Source of the DNA: Longimonas halophila
Lineage (GTDB): Bacteria > Bacteroidota > Rhodothermia > Rhodothermales > Salinibacteraceae
DNA length: 64,000 nt
Assembly: GCF_002554705.1 (NCBI RefSeq)
Contig: NZ_PDEP01000010.1
Location: 62,001-126,000 of the forward strand
Reading direction: 5' to 3'
The notes under the pieces were generated by a model that was not told the origin of the DNA, searched no databases, and saw nothing but the letters and a program-made list of their open reading frames with translations. Made by a program: the position numbers and the translations under genes. Position 1 is the first letter of the stretch; each line of letters starts with the position of its first letter. This document shows positions 26,201 through 34,609 of this stretch, in pieces.

Positions 26201-26269
26201 AGTTGGTTCAGGGAAACATAGAAGCCCACAGAAGATTTCTTTCACCTCTCAATTGCATACTCAATCTAC

Positions 26270-26512
26270 ATGCTGGCAAAATATTACACTATGAGAGATA
26301 CTGTAGAGCACAGCACAGATCAGGCAGAGATACAAACATTTTCCGTACGTCGTGAACGCCTCCGCCCAGAAGAGTTCATCACACTGGCTCAAGAAAAGGC
26401 CGAAGTTATCCGCTCGTCAACGTTTGTTCCACCTCAACTTGATGATAATCACTTTGGGTACGTCGAAGTAGAGTACGAGCGGCCCCAATTCCGTCCCAAG
26501 CAGATATCCTAA
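26270..26512 (+). CDS. Small hypothetical protein in repeat-bounded island
   Basis: An 80-residue charged protein with no membrane segment or signal peptide and no recognised motif; the middle is Glu/Arg/Lys-rich (RRERLRPEEFITLAQEKAE). A second ATG at 26291 would give 73 residues. Base composition is lower in GC than the neighbouring core genes. Its stop codon TAA is also the left target duplication of the MITE copy B, so the element inserted exactly at the end of the gene. It lies between the two 92-bp repeats, upstream of another unknown gene. Confidence 0.5.
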   Translation: MLAKYYTMRDTVEHSTDQAEIQTFSVRRERLRPEEFITLAQEKAEVIRSSTFVPPQLDDNHFGYVEVEYERPQFRPKQIS

Positions 26513-26697
26513 GGACCTGTTTGGGTTTTGGTTTGACGGCGAGAGCGAGGGCCGCTGAGGCGAAAATTGGACTCCAACCGAGGTTCGTAGCCGGGGCTAC
26601 GGGCCGAGATTAGGGGCAATTTGCACCAGGGGCATGACCTTCGGCCCCAGCCCAGCGAAGCCGCTCGGAGCCCAAAATAAGAAATCAAAACAGGTTC
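26513..26697 (+). mobile_element. MITE-like repeat with TNA target duplication, complete copy B
   Basis: A 185-bp element flanked by TAA on both sides (26510-26512 and 26698-26700). The left end is GGACCTGTTTGGGTTTT, and the right end is the complement of GAACCTGTTTTGATTTC. It contains an internal hairpin GTAGCCGGGGCTAC and a GGGGC/GCCCC hairpin. Its core matches copy A (15364-15750) in inverse orientation and its right end matches copy C (5855-5893). TNA duplications and GRRCCTGTTT ends recall IS5-family (IS427-type) elements, from memory. No protein is encoded, so it would need a transposase acting in trans. Confidence 0.8.
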
Positions 26698-26724
26698 TAA
26701 GCATCCACATATCGCATTATAGGC

Positions 26725-27135
26725 ATGGAAGACGCATCCTCACCGGCAGATGAGAATAGTGATGAACAGTCTACATCACTCAATGAAGAAACCGTTCAGG
26801 CTATTATTGCCTCTCAACGTGAACAAACCGAAGTCCAGCGTAAAGAGTTAGATGTTCGAGAGAAAGAAATTGAGTTCAATAAGGAGCAGGCAACCGCTTC
26901 CATACAAGCTCAAATCAAAGATCGCGAAAACCAAAGAAGCCATCAGCGAGCGCTTCACACGCAGAACCAACGATACGGCACTGGACTCGCTGTGGTCGTT
27001 CTCATATTTTTAGGCCTACTCGTGTGGATGGGCGAGCGAGACATTGCGCTTGAGCTCATCCGCATAGCGGTCTATGCGGGCGGTGGGTACTACGCTGGGA
27101 AAGCCGTTGGCGAGAGCGGATCGGACGAAACGTAG
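26725..27135 (+). CDS. Hypothetical coiled-coil membrane protein in repeat-bounded island
   Basis: A 136-residue protein with an acidic, Ser/Asn-rich N-terminus and a long charged coiled-coil-like helix (about 25-82, with VQRKELDVREKEIEF). One hydrophobic segment near residues 85-105 (GLAVVVLIFLGLLVWMG) and a Gly/Ala-rich second weak segment (VYAGGGYYAGKAVGE) follow. The layout is like DUF2335-type small membrane proteins of mobile regions, but I do not claim that family. GC is below the window average. It ends 6 bp before the deacetylase gene's stop on the other strand. Confidence 0.6.
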   Translation: MEDASSPADENSDEQSTSLNEETVQAIIASQREQTEVQRKELDVREKEIEFNKEQATASIQAQIKDRENQRSHQRALHTQNQRYGTGLAVVVLIFLGLLVWMGERDIALELIRIAVYAGGGYYAGKAVGESGSDET

Positions 27136-27141
27136 TTCTGC

Positions 27142-28278
27142 TCAATACCACAGCGGCGCAATGCGCTCCAGAGCGCGTTTGCTGACCTGCCGGTTCTGCG
27201 CCTCAATCGAATCGCGGCGCTCGATGTCGAAGGTGCGGGGTTCGTCGTGCAGGGTGGGCGTAAGGGCGGCCTCGCCCTCGTCGGACCAGCGGTCGAGCCA
27301 GTCGGCAGGGAGGTCGGTCGGACGCTCCGCCTCCAGCACATGATGGGCCAGCAGCGTCCAGATACGCACGGTCGCGTCGGGCTGGTAGCCGCCGCCGAGC
27401 GTAAAGAGCGCGCGCCCCTCGGTGTGTGCCTCCGCCAGGTCCAGAAGCTGCGTGAACATTGCGTCGTAGGCGTGGGTGGTGAGGAGCAAGTCGGCGAGCG
27501 GATCGCTAAAATGCGCATCGGCGCCGCACTGCACCACCAGCACATCCGGTGCGTAGCGCTCGATAGCAAACGGCACCACGCGCTCAAACGTCTCCAGGTA
27601 GCTGTCGTCCTCCGTAAACGGCTCCAGGGGGATGTTCAGCGTGCTGCCCTCCCCCGCGCCCTTTCCTATTTCGTGGACGTGTCCCGTGCCCGGAAAGAGG
27701 TAGCGCCCCGACTCGTGCAGACTCAGCGTGAGCACGCCCGGATCGGTTTCGTGGATGTGCTGCACGCCATCGCCATGATGCACGTCAATGTCGATGTACG
27801 CCACGCGCATCCCTTCATCACGCAGCGCCCGGATGGCCATCGATAGGTCGTTGTAGACGCAGAAGCCCGAGGCTTTGCGCCGGTGGGCGTGGTGTAGCCC
27901 GCCGCCCAGTTGCAGCACGCGGTCGGCTGTGCCCTGCGCAATCAGGCGCGCGCCGTGCAGCGTGCCGCCACAGAGCGCCCGAGCCGCCGCGTCCATGTCG
28001 TCGAAGGTGGGCACGTCAGCGGTGTTGAGGCCGAAGTCGCGCACGTTTGCGGGCAGGTCGCCGGTGGAGCAGCGGGCCACTGCATCCACAAACGCCGCGT
28101 CATGCACGGTGCACACATCCTGGCGGGTGGCGGCTGGAGGCGCAGTGAACTCGGCTGTTAGTGGAAGCGCCTCCAGCAGGCTGCACAGCATGCGTTGCCG
28201 TACGGGGCTAAAGGGATGCTCCGGGCCAAAGAAGTACGACAGGTAGGCGTCGTCGAAGAGAAGGGGCGGGGTAGACAT
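27142..28278 (-). CDS. acuC: Histone-deacetylase superfamily protein, AcuC-like
   Basis: A 378-residue member of the arginase/deacetylase fold: GGGLHHAHR (paired active-site His), AYIDIDVHHGDGVQ (DxH zinc ligands), LSLHESGRYLFPGTG, VVQCGADAHFSDPLADL and LGGGYQPD. AcuC removes acetyl groups from lysine, in Bacillus from acetyl-CoA synthetase. It is the last gene of a leftward run after acuB (52-bp gap), supporting the acu assignment. Its last 30 codons (27142-27233) are duplicated at 26109-26200, which suggests that the present 3' end came in with the inserted segment. Confidence 0.85.
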   Translation of the reverse strand: MSTPPLLFDDAYLSYFFGPEHPFSPVRQRMLCSLLEALPLTAEFTAPPAATRQDVCTVHDAAFVDAVARCSTGDLPANVRDFGLNTADVPTFDDMDAAARALCGGTLHGARLIAQGTADRVLQLGGGLHHAHRRKASGFCVYNDLSMAIRALRDEGMRVAYIDIDVHHGDGVQHIHETDPGVLTLSLHESGRYLFPGTGHVHEIGKGAGEGSTLNIPLEPFTEDDSYLETFERVVPFAIERYAPDVLVVQCGADAHFSDPLADLLLTTHAYDAMFTQLLDLAEAHTEGRALFTLGGGYQPDATVRIWTLLAHHVLEAERPTDLPADWLDRWSDEGEAALTPTLHDEPRTFDIERRDSIEAQNRQVSKRALERIAPLWY

Positions 28279-28330
28279 GCGCAGCGCGGGTGGGATGCGG
28301 AGGGATGGCGGCAGGGCACGCAGGGCACAG

Positions 28331-28981
28331 TCACGTGCCCGTGGGCTTGTCGAGCGGCCACCGCACCTGAAAGCCCTCCTCGCGCAGGGCCGCAGCCAAC
28401 GGACGCACGTTCATCGTGTCGATGCGCAGAATGACGTTCAGATGCGATGCCGGTTTGTCTCCCTCTGAGGGTTCGTAGTAGCTGAGCACCGAGTGGATGT
28501 CGAGCCCTTCGTCGGCCACGCGGGCGGTGAGCGCGGCGAGCTGCCCCGGCTCATCGGGCAAGGCCACCGCCAGGCGGCTGCCCGGCTTCTCCAATCCGGT
28601 CAGGCGCAGCACCGCATCCAGCAGATCGGTGCCGGTGATGATGCCCACCAGCGCATCCCCCTCAACCACCGGAAGCGCCCCGATGCGTTCCTGCCGAAGC
28701 GTACGGGCGGCATCTTCTACCGGATCGCGTGGCCCTGCCGTGATGGGCGGCTTGGACATGACGGTGTGTACGGCGTCGTTGCGTGCCACGGGCTTGTCGG
28801 TGAGCGCGCTCGTGGCATACCGAATGTCGCGATCGGTCACGATGCCCACGAGCGTATCCTTGGCATCGACCACGGGCAGATGCCGGATTGTGTGCTCGTG
28901 CATCTGCGCAAACGCCTCGTGAACCGGCGCCGTGGCCTGAATGGTAACCACCGGGTGGTGCATGATGTCTTGAATGAGCAT
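28331..28981 (-). CDS. acuB: AcuB-like CBS-ACT protein
   Basis: The ATG at 28981 gives 216 residues: two CBS modules at about 7-58 (VTDRDIRYATSAL) and 74-125 (GIITGTDLLDAVLRLTG) that should bind an adenine nucleotide, then an ACT-like domain at about 136-210 (LAVALPDEPGQLAALTARVADEG). This CBS-CBS-ACT order is that of AcuB of the acetoin-utilisation/acetyl-CoA synthetase control operon. It lies directly upstream of acuC with a 52-bp gap. It probably senses energy charge and tunes the deacetylase or its target; that role is inferred. Confidence 0.85.
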   Translation of the reverse strand: MLIQDIMHHPVVTIQATAPVHEAFAQMHEHTIRHLPVVDAKDTLVGIVTDRDIRYATSALTDKPVARNDAVHTVMSKPPITAGPRDPVEDAARTLRQERIGALPVVEGDALVGIITGTDLLDAVLRLTGLEKPGSRLAVALPDEPGQLAALTARVADEGLDIHSVLSYYEPSEGDKPASHLNVILRIDTMNVRPLAAALREEGFQVRWPLDKPTGT

Positions 28982-29033
28982 AGCAGCGGTTGGGGATGCG
29001 TGAGCAAGAAGCAAGGAAGAAAGCGACCCCAGA

Positions 29034-29939
29034 CTACAACAGCTCCAGCCCCATCGACAGATCCAGCGCCGTAACTGAGTGGGTGAGCGCGCCGGAGGAG
29101 ATCGCATCAACGCCGGTGGCGGCGATGGGGGTCACGGTGCGGAGGGTGACGTTGCCGGAGGCTTCGGTGCGGCACTGTCCGTCCACGCGGTCGACGGCGG
29201 TCTGGAGCATTGAGACGTCAACGGTGCCGTCGCTCATGACGTGGGTCATGTTGTCGAGCAGCAGGATGTCGGGGCCACCGTGGGCCAGGGCCGCGTCGAG
29301 TTCGTCGAGGGTGCGCACCTCCAGTTCGATGCCGAGATCGGTGTTGTGCGTGTCGCGGTAGCGCTGGGCGGCATCGAGCGCTTCGGCAATGCCTCCGGCC
29401 GCAGCGATGTGATTGTCTTTAATCAGAAACAGGTCGTAGAGTCCGATACGGTGATTCGTGCCGCCGCCCAGGTGTACGGCCCACTTGTCGAGGGCGCGGA
29501 GTCCGGGCGCGGTTTTGCGGGTGTCGAGAATGTCGGGCGCGTGCGGACGTGCGGCCTCGACCATACGGGCCGTGGCAGTGGCAATGCCGCTCATGCGCTG
29601 CATCAGGTTGAGGGCGAGGCGCTCGGCGGTGAGCAGCGCAGCGGCGTTGCCTCGCAGGGTGCCGACGGTCGTGCCGGGCTCTACGCGGGTGCCGTCGGAA
29701 ACGTGCCAGCGGATGGAGGTGGGAGCGCCGGCATGCCGAAAGACGTGAGCCGCCACGTAGAGTCCGGCCACCACGCCAGATGCTTTGGCCGTGATGGTGG
29801 CCTGGCCCTGGGTTTGAGCAGGCACGGTGGCGGCGGTGGTGATGTCGCCACGGCCGATGTCTTCGGTCCAGGCGCGGGCGAGGAGCGCGTCGAGGTCGGC
29901 CTCGGAGAGGTAGGGCGGCAGCGTGGACATGGCGGACAT
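29034..29939 (-). CDS. nadC: Nicotinate-nucleotide pyrophosphorylase (carboxylating)
   Basis: A 301-residue quinolinate phosphoribosyltransferase: EDIGRGDITTAATVPA at the N-terminus, AERLALNLMQRMSGIAT, ILDTRKTAPGLRALDKWAV, HRIGLYDLFLIKDNHI (Lys and His at the PRPP/quinolinate site), IELEVRTLDEL, ILLLDNM and a final ISSGALTHSVTALDLSM. It makes nicotinate mononucleotide from quinolinate and PRPP in de novo NAD synthesis. Starts at 29939 and 29930 are both ATG. It lies within the accA-to-acuC run, 41 bp after the thioesterase gene; nadA and nadB are not here. Confidence 0.95.
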   Translation of the reverse strand: MSAMSTLPPYLSEADLDALLARAWTEDIGRGDITTAATVPAQTQGQATITAKASGVVAGLYVAAHVFRHAGAPTSIRWHVSDGTRVEPGTTVGTLRGNAAALLTAERLALNLMQRMSGIATATARMVEAARPHAPDILDTRKTAPGLRALDKWAVHLGGGTNHRIGLYDLFLIKDNHIAAAGGIAEALDAAQRYRDTHNTDLGIELEVRTLDELDAALAHGGPDILLLDNMTHVMSDGTVDVSMLQTAVDRVDGQCRTEASGNVTLRTVTPIAATGVDAISSGALTHSVTALDLSMGLELL

Positions 29940-29979
29940 CGCGTAGGTTGGAGGAACGGGCGAAGAGCCGCACCGCTGG

Positions 29980-30405
29980 TTAAGAAGCCAGCACCGGGGC
30001 AAATGCCTCGCGGACCCGCTCCGGCAGCCGAATGGGGCGCCGCTCCTTCGCATCCATAAAACAAAGCGTGGTGTGCCCGGTGGCGATGCGTGTGTCATCG
30101 GACGGGCGCCGCACTACGTAGTCAATGGGGATGCGTACGGTGGGCATCTGGCCGAAGCGGGCGTCAATGGCGAGCAGGTTGTCGTAGTAGGCGGGGGCGT
30201 GATACTGTACCGACACCTTAATGACGGGCATGATGATGCCGTCGTCTTCGAGGGTGCGGTAGGCCAGTCCCAGATCGCGCATGGCCTCGGTACGGGCCAT
30301 CTCGAAGTAGTCGAGGTAGTGCGTGTGGTAGACCACACTCATGGGGTCGCACTCGCGGTAACGCACGCGATGCGCGTGGGAATACGTGTAGGCCGGAGTC
30401 TCCAT
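29980..30405 (-). CDS. YbgC/4HBT-type acyl-CoA thioesterase
   Basis: A 141-residue hotdog protein: VRYRECDPMSVVYHTHYLDYFEMARTE is the 4-hydroxybenzoyl-CoA thioesterase signature, with the catalytic Asp in ECDPM followed by VYHTHYL. It hydrolyses short or medium acyl-CoAs. It sits between accA (43 bp upstream) and nadC (40 bp downstream) on one strand, consistent with acyl-CoA metabolism in the same transcript. The ATG at 30405 is preferred over an alternative start at 30426. Confidence 0.88.
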   Translation of the reverse strand: METPAYTYSHAHRVRYRECDPMSVVYHTHYLDYFEMARTEAMRDLGLAYRTLEDDGIIMPVIKVSVQYHAPAYYDNLLAIDARFGQMPTVRIPIDYVVRRPSDDTRIATGHTTLCFMDAKERRPIRLPERVREAFAPVLAS

Positions 30406-30448
30406 AACAAGATGTGCAGGGGACAATGCAGCGGGTACGAGAGATCCG

Positions 30449-31462
30449 TTATGAGCCTACAGGCGACTCGGCTGCGGTGCGCTGGTCGTATGCGCCGATG
30501 CGGTCGAAGCGCGCCAAGCGGTCATCGAGCAAGGTGTCGGTGGGCCGGTCGCTGAGCGTGTTGAGCGCGGCCCCGATGGCATTGCCGACGGCGTTGAAGG
30601 TGGCCTTTGGGTCGCGATGGGCTCCACCGACGGGTTCGGGGACGATTTCGTCGATCACGTTTACATCGACGAGGTCGGTGGCGGTGAGCTTAAGGGCGCG
30701 GGCGGCGTCTTCTTTATAGTCCCACGAGCGCCACAGAATCTGCGAGCAGCTTTCGGGAGCGATGACCGAGTACCAGGCATTTTCGAGCATGAGCACGCGG
30801 TCGCCCACACCGAGTCCGAGTGCGCCGCCGGAGGCGCCTTCGCCAATCACAACGACGATGATGGGCACGGGCAGGCGTGCCATCTCGAAGAGATTGCGGG
30901 CAATGGCCTCGGCCTGGCCGCGTTCTTCGGCCTCCATGCCGGGGTAGGCGCCGGGCGTGTCGAGCAGGGTAACGACCGGCTTGTTGAACTTGGCGGCCAT
31001 CTTCATGAGGCGTTCGGCCTTGCGATAGCCCTCGGGGTTGGGCATGCCGAAGCGGCGAAACTTGCGCTCTTTGGTGTCGCGCCCCTTCTGGTGGCCCATA
31101 ATCATGACCGTGCGGTCGCGATGGCCGTACTGCGCGCCCTGAAACTGTGCAAACCCGCCTACAATGGCGCGGTCGTCGCCAAAGCGGCGGTCGCCATGCA
31201 GCTCCACGAAGTTTTCGGTCAGCGCTTCGATGTGGTCAAGTGTGTACGGGCGCTGCGGATGGCGGGCAATCTGCACCCGTTGCCAGCGCGTAAGGTTGCG
31301 GTAGATCGAGACGCGCAACTGCTCGACGCGCTCCTCCAGCGCCTCGATTTCGGCAGAAAGGTCTTCGGCGTGATCCTGATTGAGGGTCCGCATCTCATCG
31401 AGCTTCTGCTCCAGCTCATACAGCGGCTTCTCAAAATCGAGGAGGTAGGTGTCGTCGGCCAT
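30449..31462 (-). CDS. accA: Acetyl-CoA carboxylase, carboxyltransferase subunit alpha
   Basis: A 337-residue AccA: an N-terminal helical segment ([18 protein letters not shown]), [81 protein letters not shown] and [18 protein letters not shown]. It transfers the carboxyl group from biotin carboxyl carrier to acetyl-CoA to give malonyl-CoA, with AccD. It is the first gene of the leftward run ending in acuC. The 262-bp divergent gap to the MATE gene should hold its promoter, but no convincing box was found. Confidence 0.97.
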   Translation of the reverse strand: MADDTYLLDFEKPLYELEQKLDEMRTLNQDHAEDLSAEIEALEERVEQLRVSIYRNLTRWQRVQIARHPQRPYTLDHIEALTENFVELHGDRRFGDDRAIVGGFAQFQGAQYGHRDRTVMIMGHQKGRDTKERKFRRFGMPNPEGYRKAERLMKMAAKFNKPVVTLLDTPGAYPGMEAEERGQAEAIARNLFEMARLPVPIIVVVIGEGASGGALGLGVGDRVLMLENAWYSVIAPESCSQILWRSWDYKEDAARALKLTATDLVDVNVIDEIVPEPVGGAHRDPKATFNAVGNAIGAALNTLSDRPTDTLLDDRLARFDRIGAYDQRTAAESPVGS

Positions 31463-31724
31463 GGCGGGGCGAGTTTGTCAGCAACAACGGATGCAGAAGT
31501 AGCAGTGCAGCATTGCAACATGCGGGTTGGATGCGTAAAAGGCAACGGGCCGGTGCGGTTCGTAGCACGGATTGGTGCGATGTAGCTGTAATTTGGCTGT
31601 ATTTTGGCGGATTCGAGGCTGTGCTTCCGGTCCCATGGGTGGTCCTGGTGCATCTTGCCGAACGAGGCGTCGTACCAAAAAGCCGTATTTGCATCCTACG
31701 CTCTAATGCTACCGCCCGCTGCCC

Positions 31725-33119
31725 ATGCCCGGTTGGACGACCTTTCGAGACGTGCGCCCCACCCTCAAACTCGCGGGTCCGGTCGTCGCCGCGCAGATGG
31801 CACTTGCCTCGCTGGGCTTTGTGGATACCGTGATGGTGGGCCGCCTGGGCGCGGAGGAACTCGCAGCGGTGGCGCTGGGCAACTCGGTGTTTTTCTTTCT
31901 ATTCATTGTCACCTCGGGGGTGTTGCAGGCCGTAAACCCGATGGTGGCGCAGGCCCATGGTGCCGGGGAGCGCATGCCCATTGTGCGCAGCGTGCGGCAG
32001 GCGCTCTGGCTGGGCACGGTGCTGGGGGCGGTGGCGATGGTGGTGCTGTGGACTGTAGAACCCGCGCTGCTGTGGGCCGGGCAAGAGCCCGCTACCGTGC
32101 GTGCGGCCATGACGTATCTGCACGTCATGCTGTGGGGCATCGTGCCTGCCCTCTGGTTTGTGGGGATGCGCGGGTTTGTGGAAGCGCTCGGGCATCCGTT
32201 TCCGGTCACCGTCATTGCCTTCTGCGGTGTGGTTGTGAACATTGTAGCGAACGGACTGCTCATGTACGGCTGGGGGCCGTTGCCTGCGCTCGGCATTGTG
32301 GGCACCGGATGGGCCAGCGTAGCGGTGTTCTGGTCGATCTTCGGGCTACTGGCCCTCTTTGTGTACCGTGTGCCGCCGTTTTCGGAGTATGCAATCTTTG
32401 CTGCGCTGCGTACGCCCGATCAGGCCTACTTTAAGGAGCTGCTGTATATTGGTGGACCCATCGGCATTGCGCGCGGGGTGGAGGCGGGGCTCTTTACCAT
32501 GACTGCGCTCATGGCGGGCGTGCTGGGGAGTGAGGTGCTGGCGGCGCATCAGATTGCGCTGCAGTGTGCCTCGCTTGCGTTCATGGTGCCGCTGGGCATC
32601 GGCATTGCCGGGTCGGTGCGCGTGGGACAGGCCGCCGGACGCAACGATGCGGCGGGGGCGCGCCGGGCAGGATTTACCGCGATGGGCTGCGCCACGGCCA
32701 CCATGACGGTGTCAGCCACGCTCTTCTGGCTCTTTCCGGATGCCATCGTCGCGTTCTTTATCGATCCTACTCTGCCGGAAAACCAGGCTGTAGCCCCGCT
32801 TGCGGCCTCGTTGCTGCTCATCGCGGCGGTCTTTCAGGTGTTCGACGGCGTGCAGGTGGCCGCCGGCAGCGCGCTGCACGGACTCAAAGACACGCGCATC
32901 CCCATGGTCATTGCATTTCTGACGTATTGGGGGATTGGTCTTACCAGCGGCTACGTGTTTGGCGTTCAGGGGGATGCGGGGGCGCATGGGCTGTGGTGGG
33001 GGCTGGTGCTGGGCCTGGTGGCCGCCTCCATCTGGCTGACGCTGCGCTTCCACCAGAACGTAGAGCACGCTGTAAAGACGCGCGACATCGCGGCTCCCAC
33101 CGCGCCGCCTTCGGCATAG
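31725..33119 (+). CDS. MATE-family efflux transporter
   Basis: A 464-residue integral membrane protein with about twelve hydrophobic segments in two similar halves. The N-terminal LAGPVVAAQMALASLGFVDTVMVGRLGAEELAA is the MATE signature, and ALGNSVFFFLF, VNPMVAQAHGAGE and the second-half VLGSEVLAAHQIALQCASL repeat the pattern. It most resembles the NorM branch, which uses Na+ or H+ to export cationic drugs or metabolites. It is divergent from accA and is alone on its strand until the T9SS-tail gene. Confidence 0.93.
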   Translation: MPGWTTFRDVRPTLKLAGPVVAAQMALASLGFVDTVMVGRLGAEELAAVALGNSVFFFLFIVTSGVLQAVNPMVAQAHGAGERMPIVRSVRQALWLGTVLGAVAMVVLWTVEPALLWAGQEPATVRAAMTYLHVMLWGIVPALWFVGMRGFVEALGHPFPVTVIAFCGVVVNIVANGLLMYGWGPLPALGIVGTGWASVAVFWSIFGLLALFVYRVPPFSEYAIFAALRTPDQAYFKELLYIGGPIGIARGVEAGLFTMTALMAGVLGSEVLAAHQIALQCASLAFMVPLGIGIAGSVRVGQAAGRNDAAGARRAGFTAMGCATATMTVSATLFWLFPDAIVAFFIDPTLPENQAVAPLAASLLLIAAVFQVFDGVQVAAGSALHGLKDTRIPMVIAFLTYWGIGLTSGYVFGVQGDAGAHGLWWGLVLGLVAASIWLTLRFHQNVEHAVKTRDIAAPTAPPSA

Positions 33120-33298
33120 CTTTCGGGAAAGAGACGGCTTCTACGTAGTCCGTCGATTCGCAGTAAAACGAATCAGTTATTGCGTTCCATCTGGAAAAAG
33201 CGTACCCTGGGGCATTCATTGTCCGTTTTTGCCTCCCGTCAAGGCTCTGCCTATGCGCTCCCTGATACCACCCCCCTCGCCTGCTGCCTTTGCCCAGC

Positions 33299-34477
33299 AT
33301 GAAGGCACTGCGTTTCGTCTTCCCACAGCCAACGACGCTGCGCTCACTCTTTTTTGCGGATACGAATGCGTTTCAGTACGTTGAGCGCACCGACTTGGGG
33401 ATTGCGCTCCTCAGCGGACGCGGGGCTGCTTCAGGCGGCAGCGACTACACGCCTCCGGTTCCAGTACCTGGTACCGTCGACAATCCGATTGGACGCTTCT
33501 CGCTCTCCACCCTCTCCTCAGCCAACGGCGCACTGCTCAGCGCCCTCACGCTTGGGTTCGATGCGGTAGATGCTGAAGGCATCACCGGTGTAACGCTGTG
33601 GACGGCCTCCACCGATGTGTTTGATGCAGGAACTGCCACGGCTGTCGCATCCACCAACACATTTGCGCCTTCGATTTTGTTTGATGCATTAGATCTGCCT
33701 CTTGCTAACAGTCCCACCACGTTTTTCGTAACCGCCTCGCTTAGCCCCGATGCCGCGGGCGACGTAGCCGTTTTCATTGACCGCGCCGAGGATCTGGGCC
33801 TCACCCGGGCCGCGCTGGCACAGGTTGACGGCGTAGCGCAGTCGACGCTGCCAACCCCGGCGTTCCTTTCGGCCACCGCACAGGCGCTACCGGTGGAGAT
33901 GACCTCGTTTACCGCGACGCAGCAGAACAGCTGTGTGTATCTGGCGTGGACCACCGCCACCGAAACCAACAACAGTGGATTCGAAGTGCAGCATGCGCCG
34001 CCCGAGCCTACTCAGATGGGCACCCCGCCGCCTCCCAACTGGCACGCCATTGATATGGTACCGGGAGTTGGCACAACCAGCGCACCGCAATCCTATCGCT
34101 TTCAGACTGAACCGCTCGGGGTCGGGCGCCACGCCTTCCGTCTCCGCCAGATTGATGCCGATGGCGGAGCTACGCTTTCCAGCCCGGTTGAGGTGGTCGT
34201 ATCCGTTGAAGGAGCATACGCTCTTGACGCCCCCGCCCCGAACCCGACGCAGGGCCTCCTTGCCACACGCCTCTCCGTTGCCACCTCGCAAACGGTGCGC
34301 GTGGTGCTCTACGACGTCACCGGCCGTCGGCTTGAGCAGGTGTTTGAGGGACGCCTTCGCTCCAATACGCCGGTGCCCATCCGCGTAGATGCCAGTCGGC
34401 GGCCCAGTGGGGTGTACTTCTTGCGCGTTAAGGGGGATACGTTCACGGCTACGTGTCGTGTCGTCGTCGTACGGTAG
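33299..34477 (+). CDS. Protein with type IX secretion C-terminal tail, possibly frameshifted at 5' end
   Basis: The C-terminal 85 residues (APNPTQGLLATRLSVATSQ ... RRPSGVYFLRVKGD) match the type A T9SS sorting domain, and ALPVEMTSFTATQQ with TATETNNSGFEVQ is the usual beta domain before it. Yet the frame has no signal peptide, which T9SS cargo needs. Another frame from an ATG at 33253 reads SPAAFAQHEGTAFRLPTANDAALTLF and joins this one at a run of six T (about 33350). A slip there would give a better N-terminus. Upstream sequence still lacks a clear signal peptide, so the gene may be a remnant. Confidence 0.7.
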   Translation: MKALRFVFPQPTTLRSLFFADTNAFQYVERTDLGIALLSGRGAASGGSDYTPPVPVPGTVDNPIGRFSLSTLSSANGALLSALTLGFDAVDAEGITGVTLWTASTDVFDAGTATAVASTNTFAPSILFDALDLPLANSPTTFFVTASLSPDAAGDVAVFIDRAEDLGLTRAALAQVDGVAQSTLPTPAFLSATAQALPVEMTSFTATQQNSCVYLAWTTATETNNSGFEVQHAPPEPTQMGTPPPPNWHAIDMVPGVGTTSAPQSYRFQTEPLGVGRHAFRLRQIDADGGATLSSPVEVVVSVEGAYALDAPAPNPTQGLLATRLSVATSQTVRVVLYDVTGRRLEQVFEGRLRSNTPVPIRVDASRRPSGVYFLRVKGDTFTATCRVVVVR

Positions 34478-34609
34478 CAGGCTCCCGTCCCCTTGATTCG
34501 CCGCAGTTTGCTTCTTGGCACCGCTTCCGTATCTTACATGACGCGCAGACCGTGCCCTCTCTGGCATGTGTCTGTTTCAGGTGACCCTTGCCTCTGAATC
34601 CAACGGCCT

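Noticed and set aside
26048-26245. 65-residue minus-strand open frame across the orphan acuC end
   Set aside because: It reads the duplicated segment in a different frame from the deacetylase and has no sensible composition; the remnant interpretation explains the sequence better.
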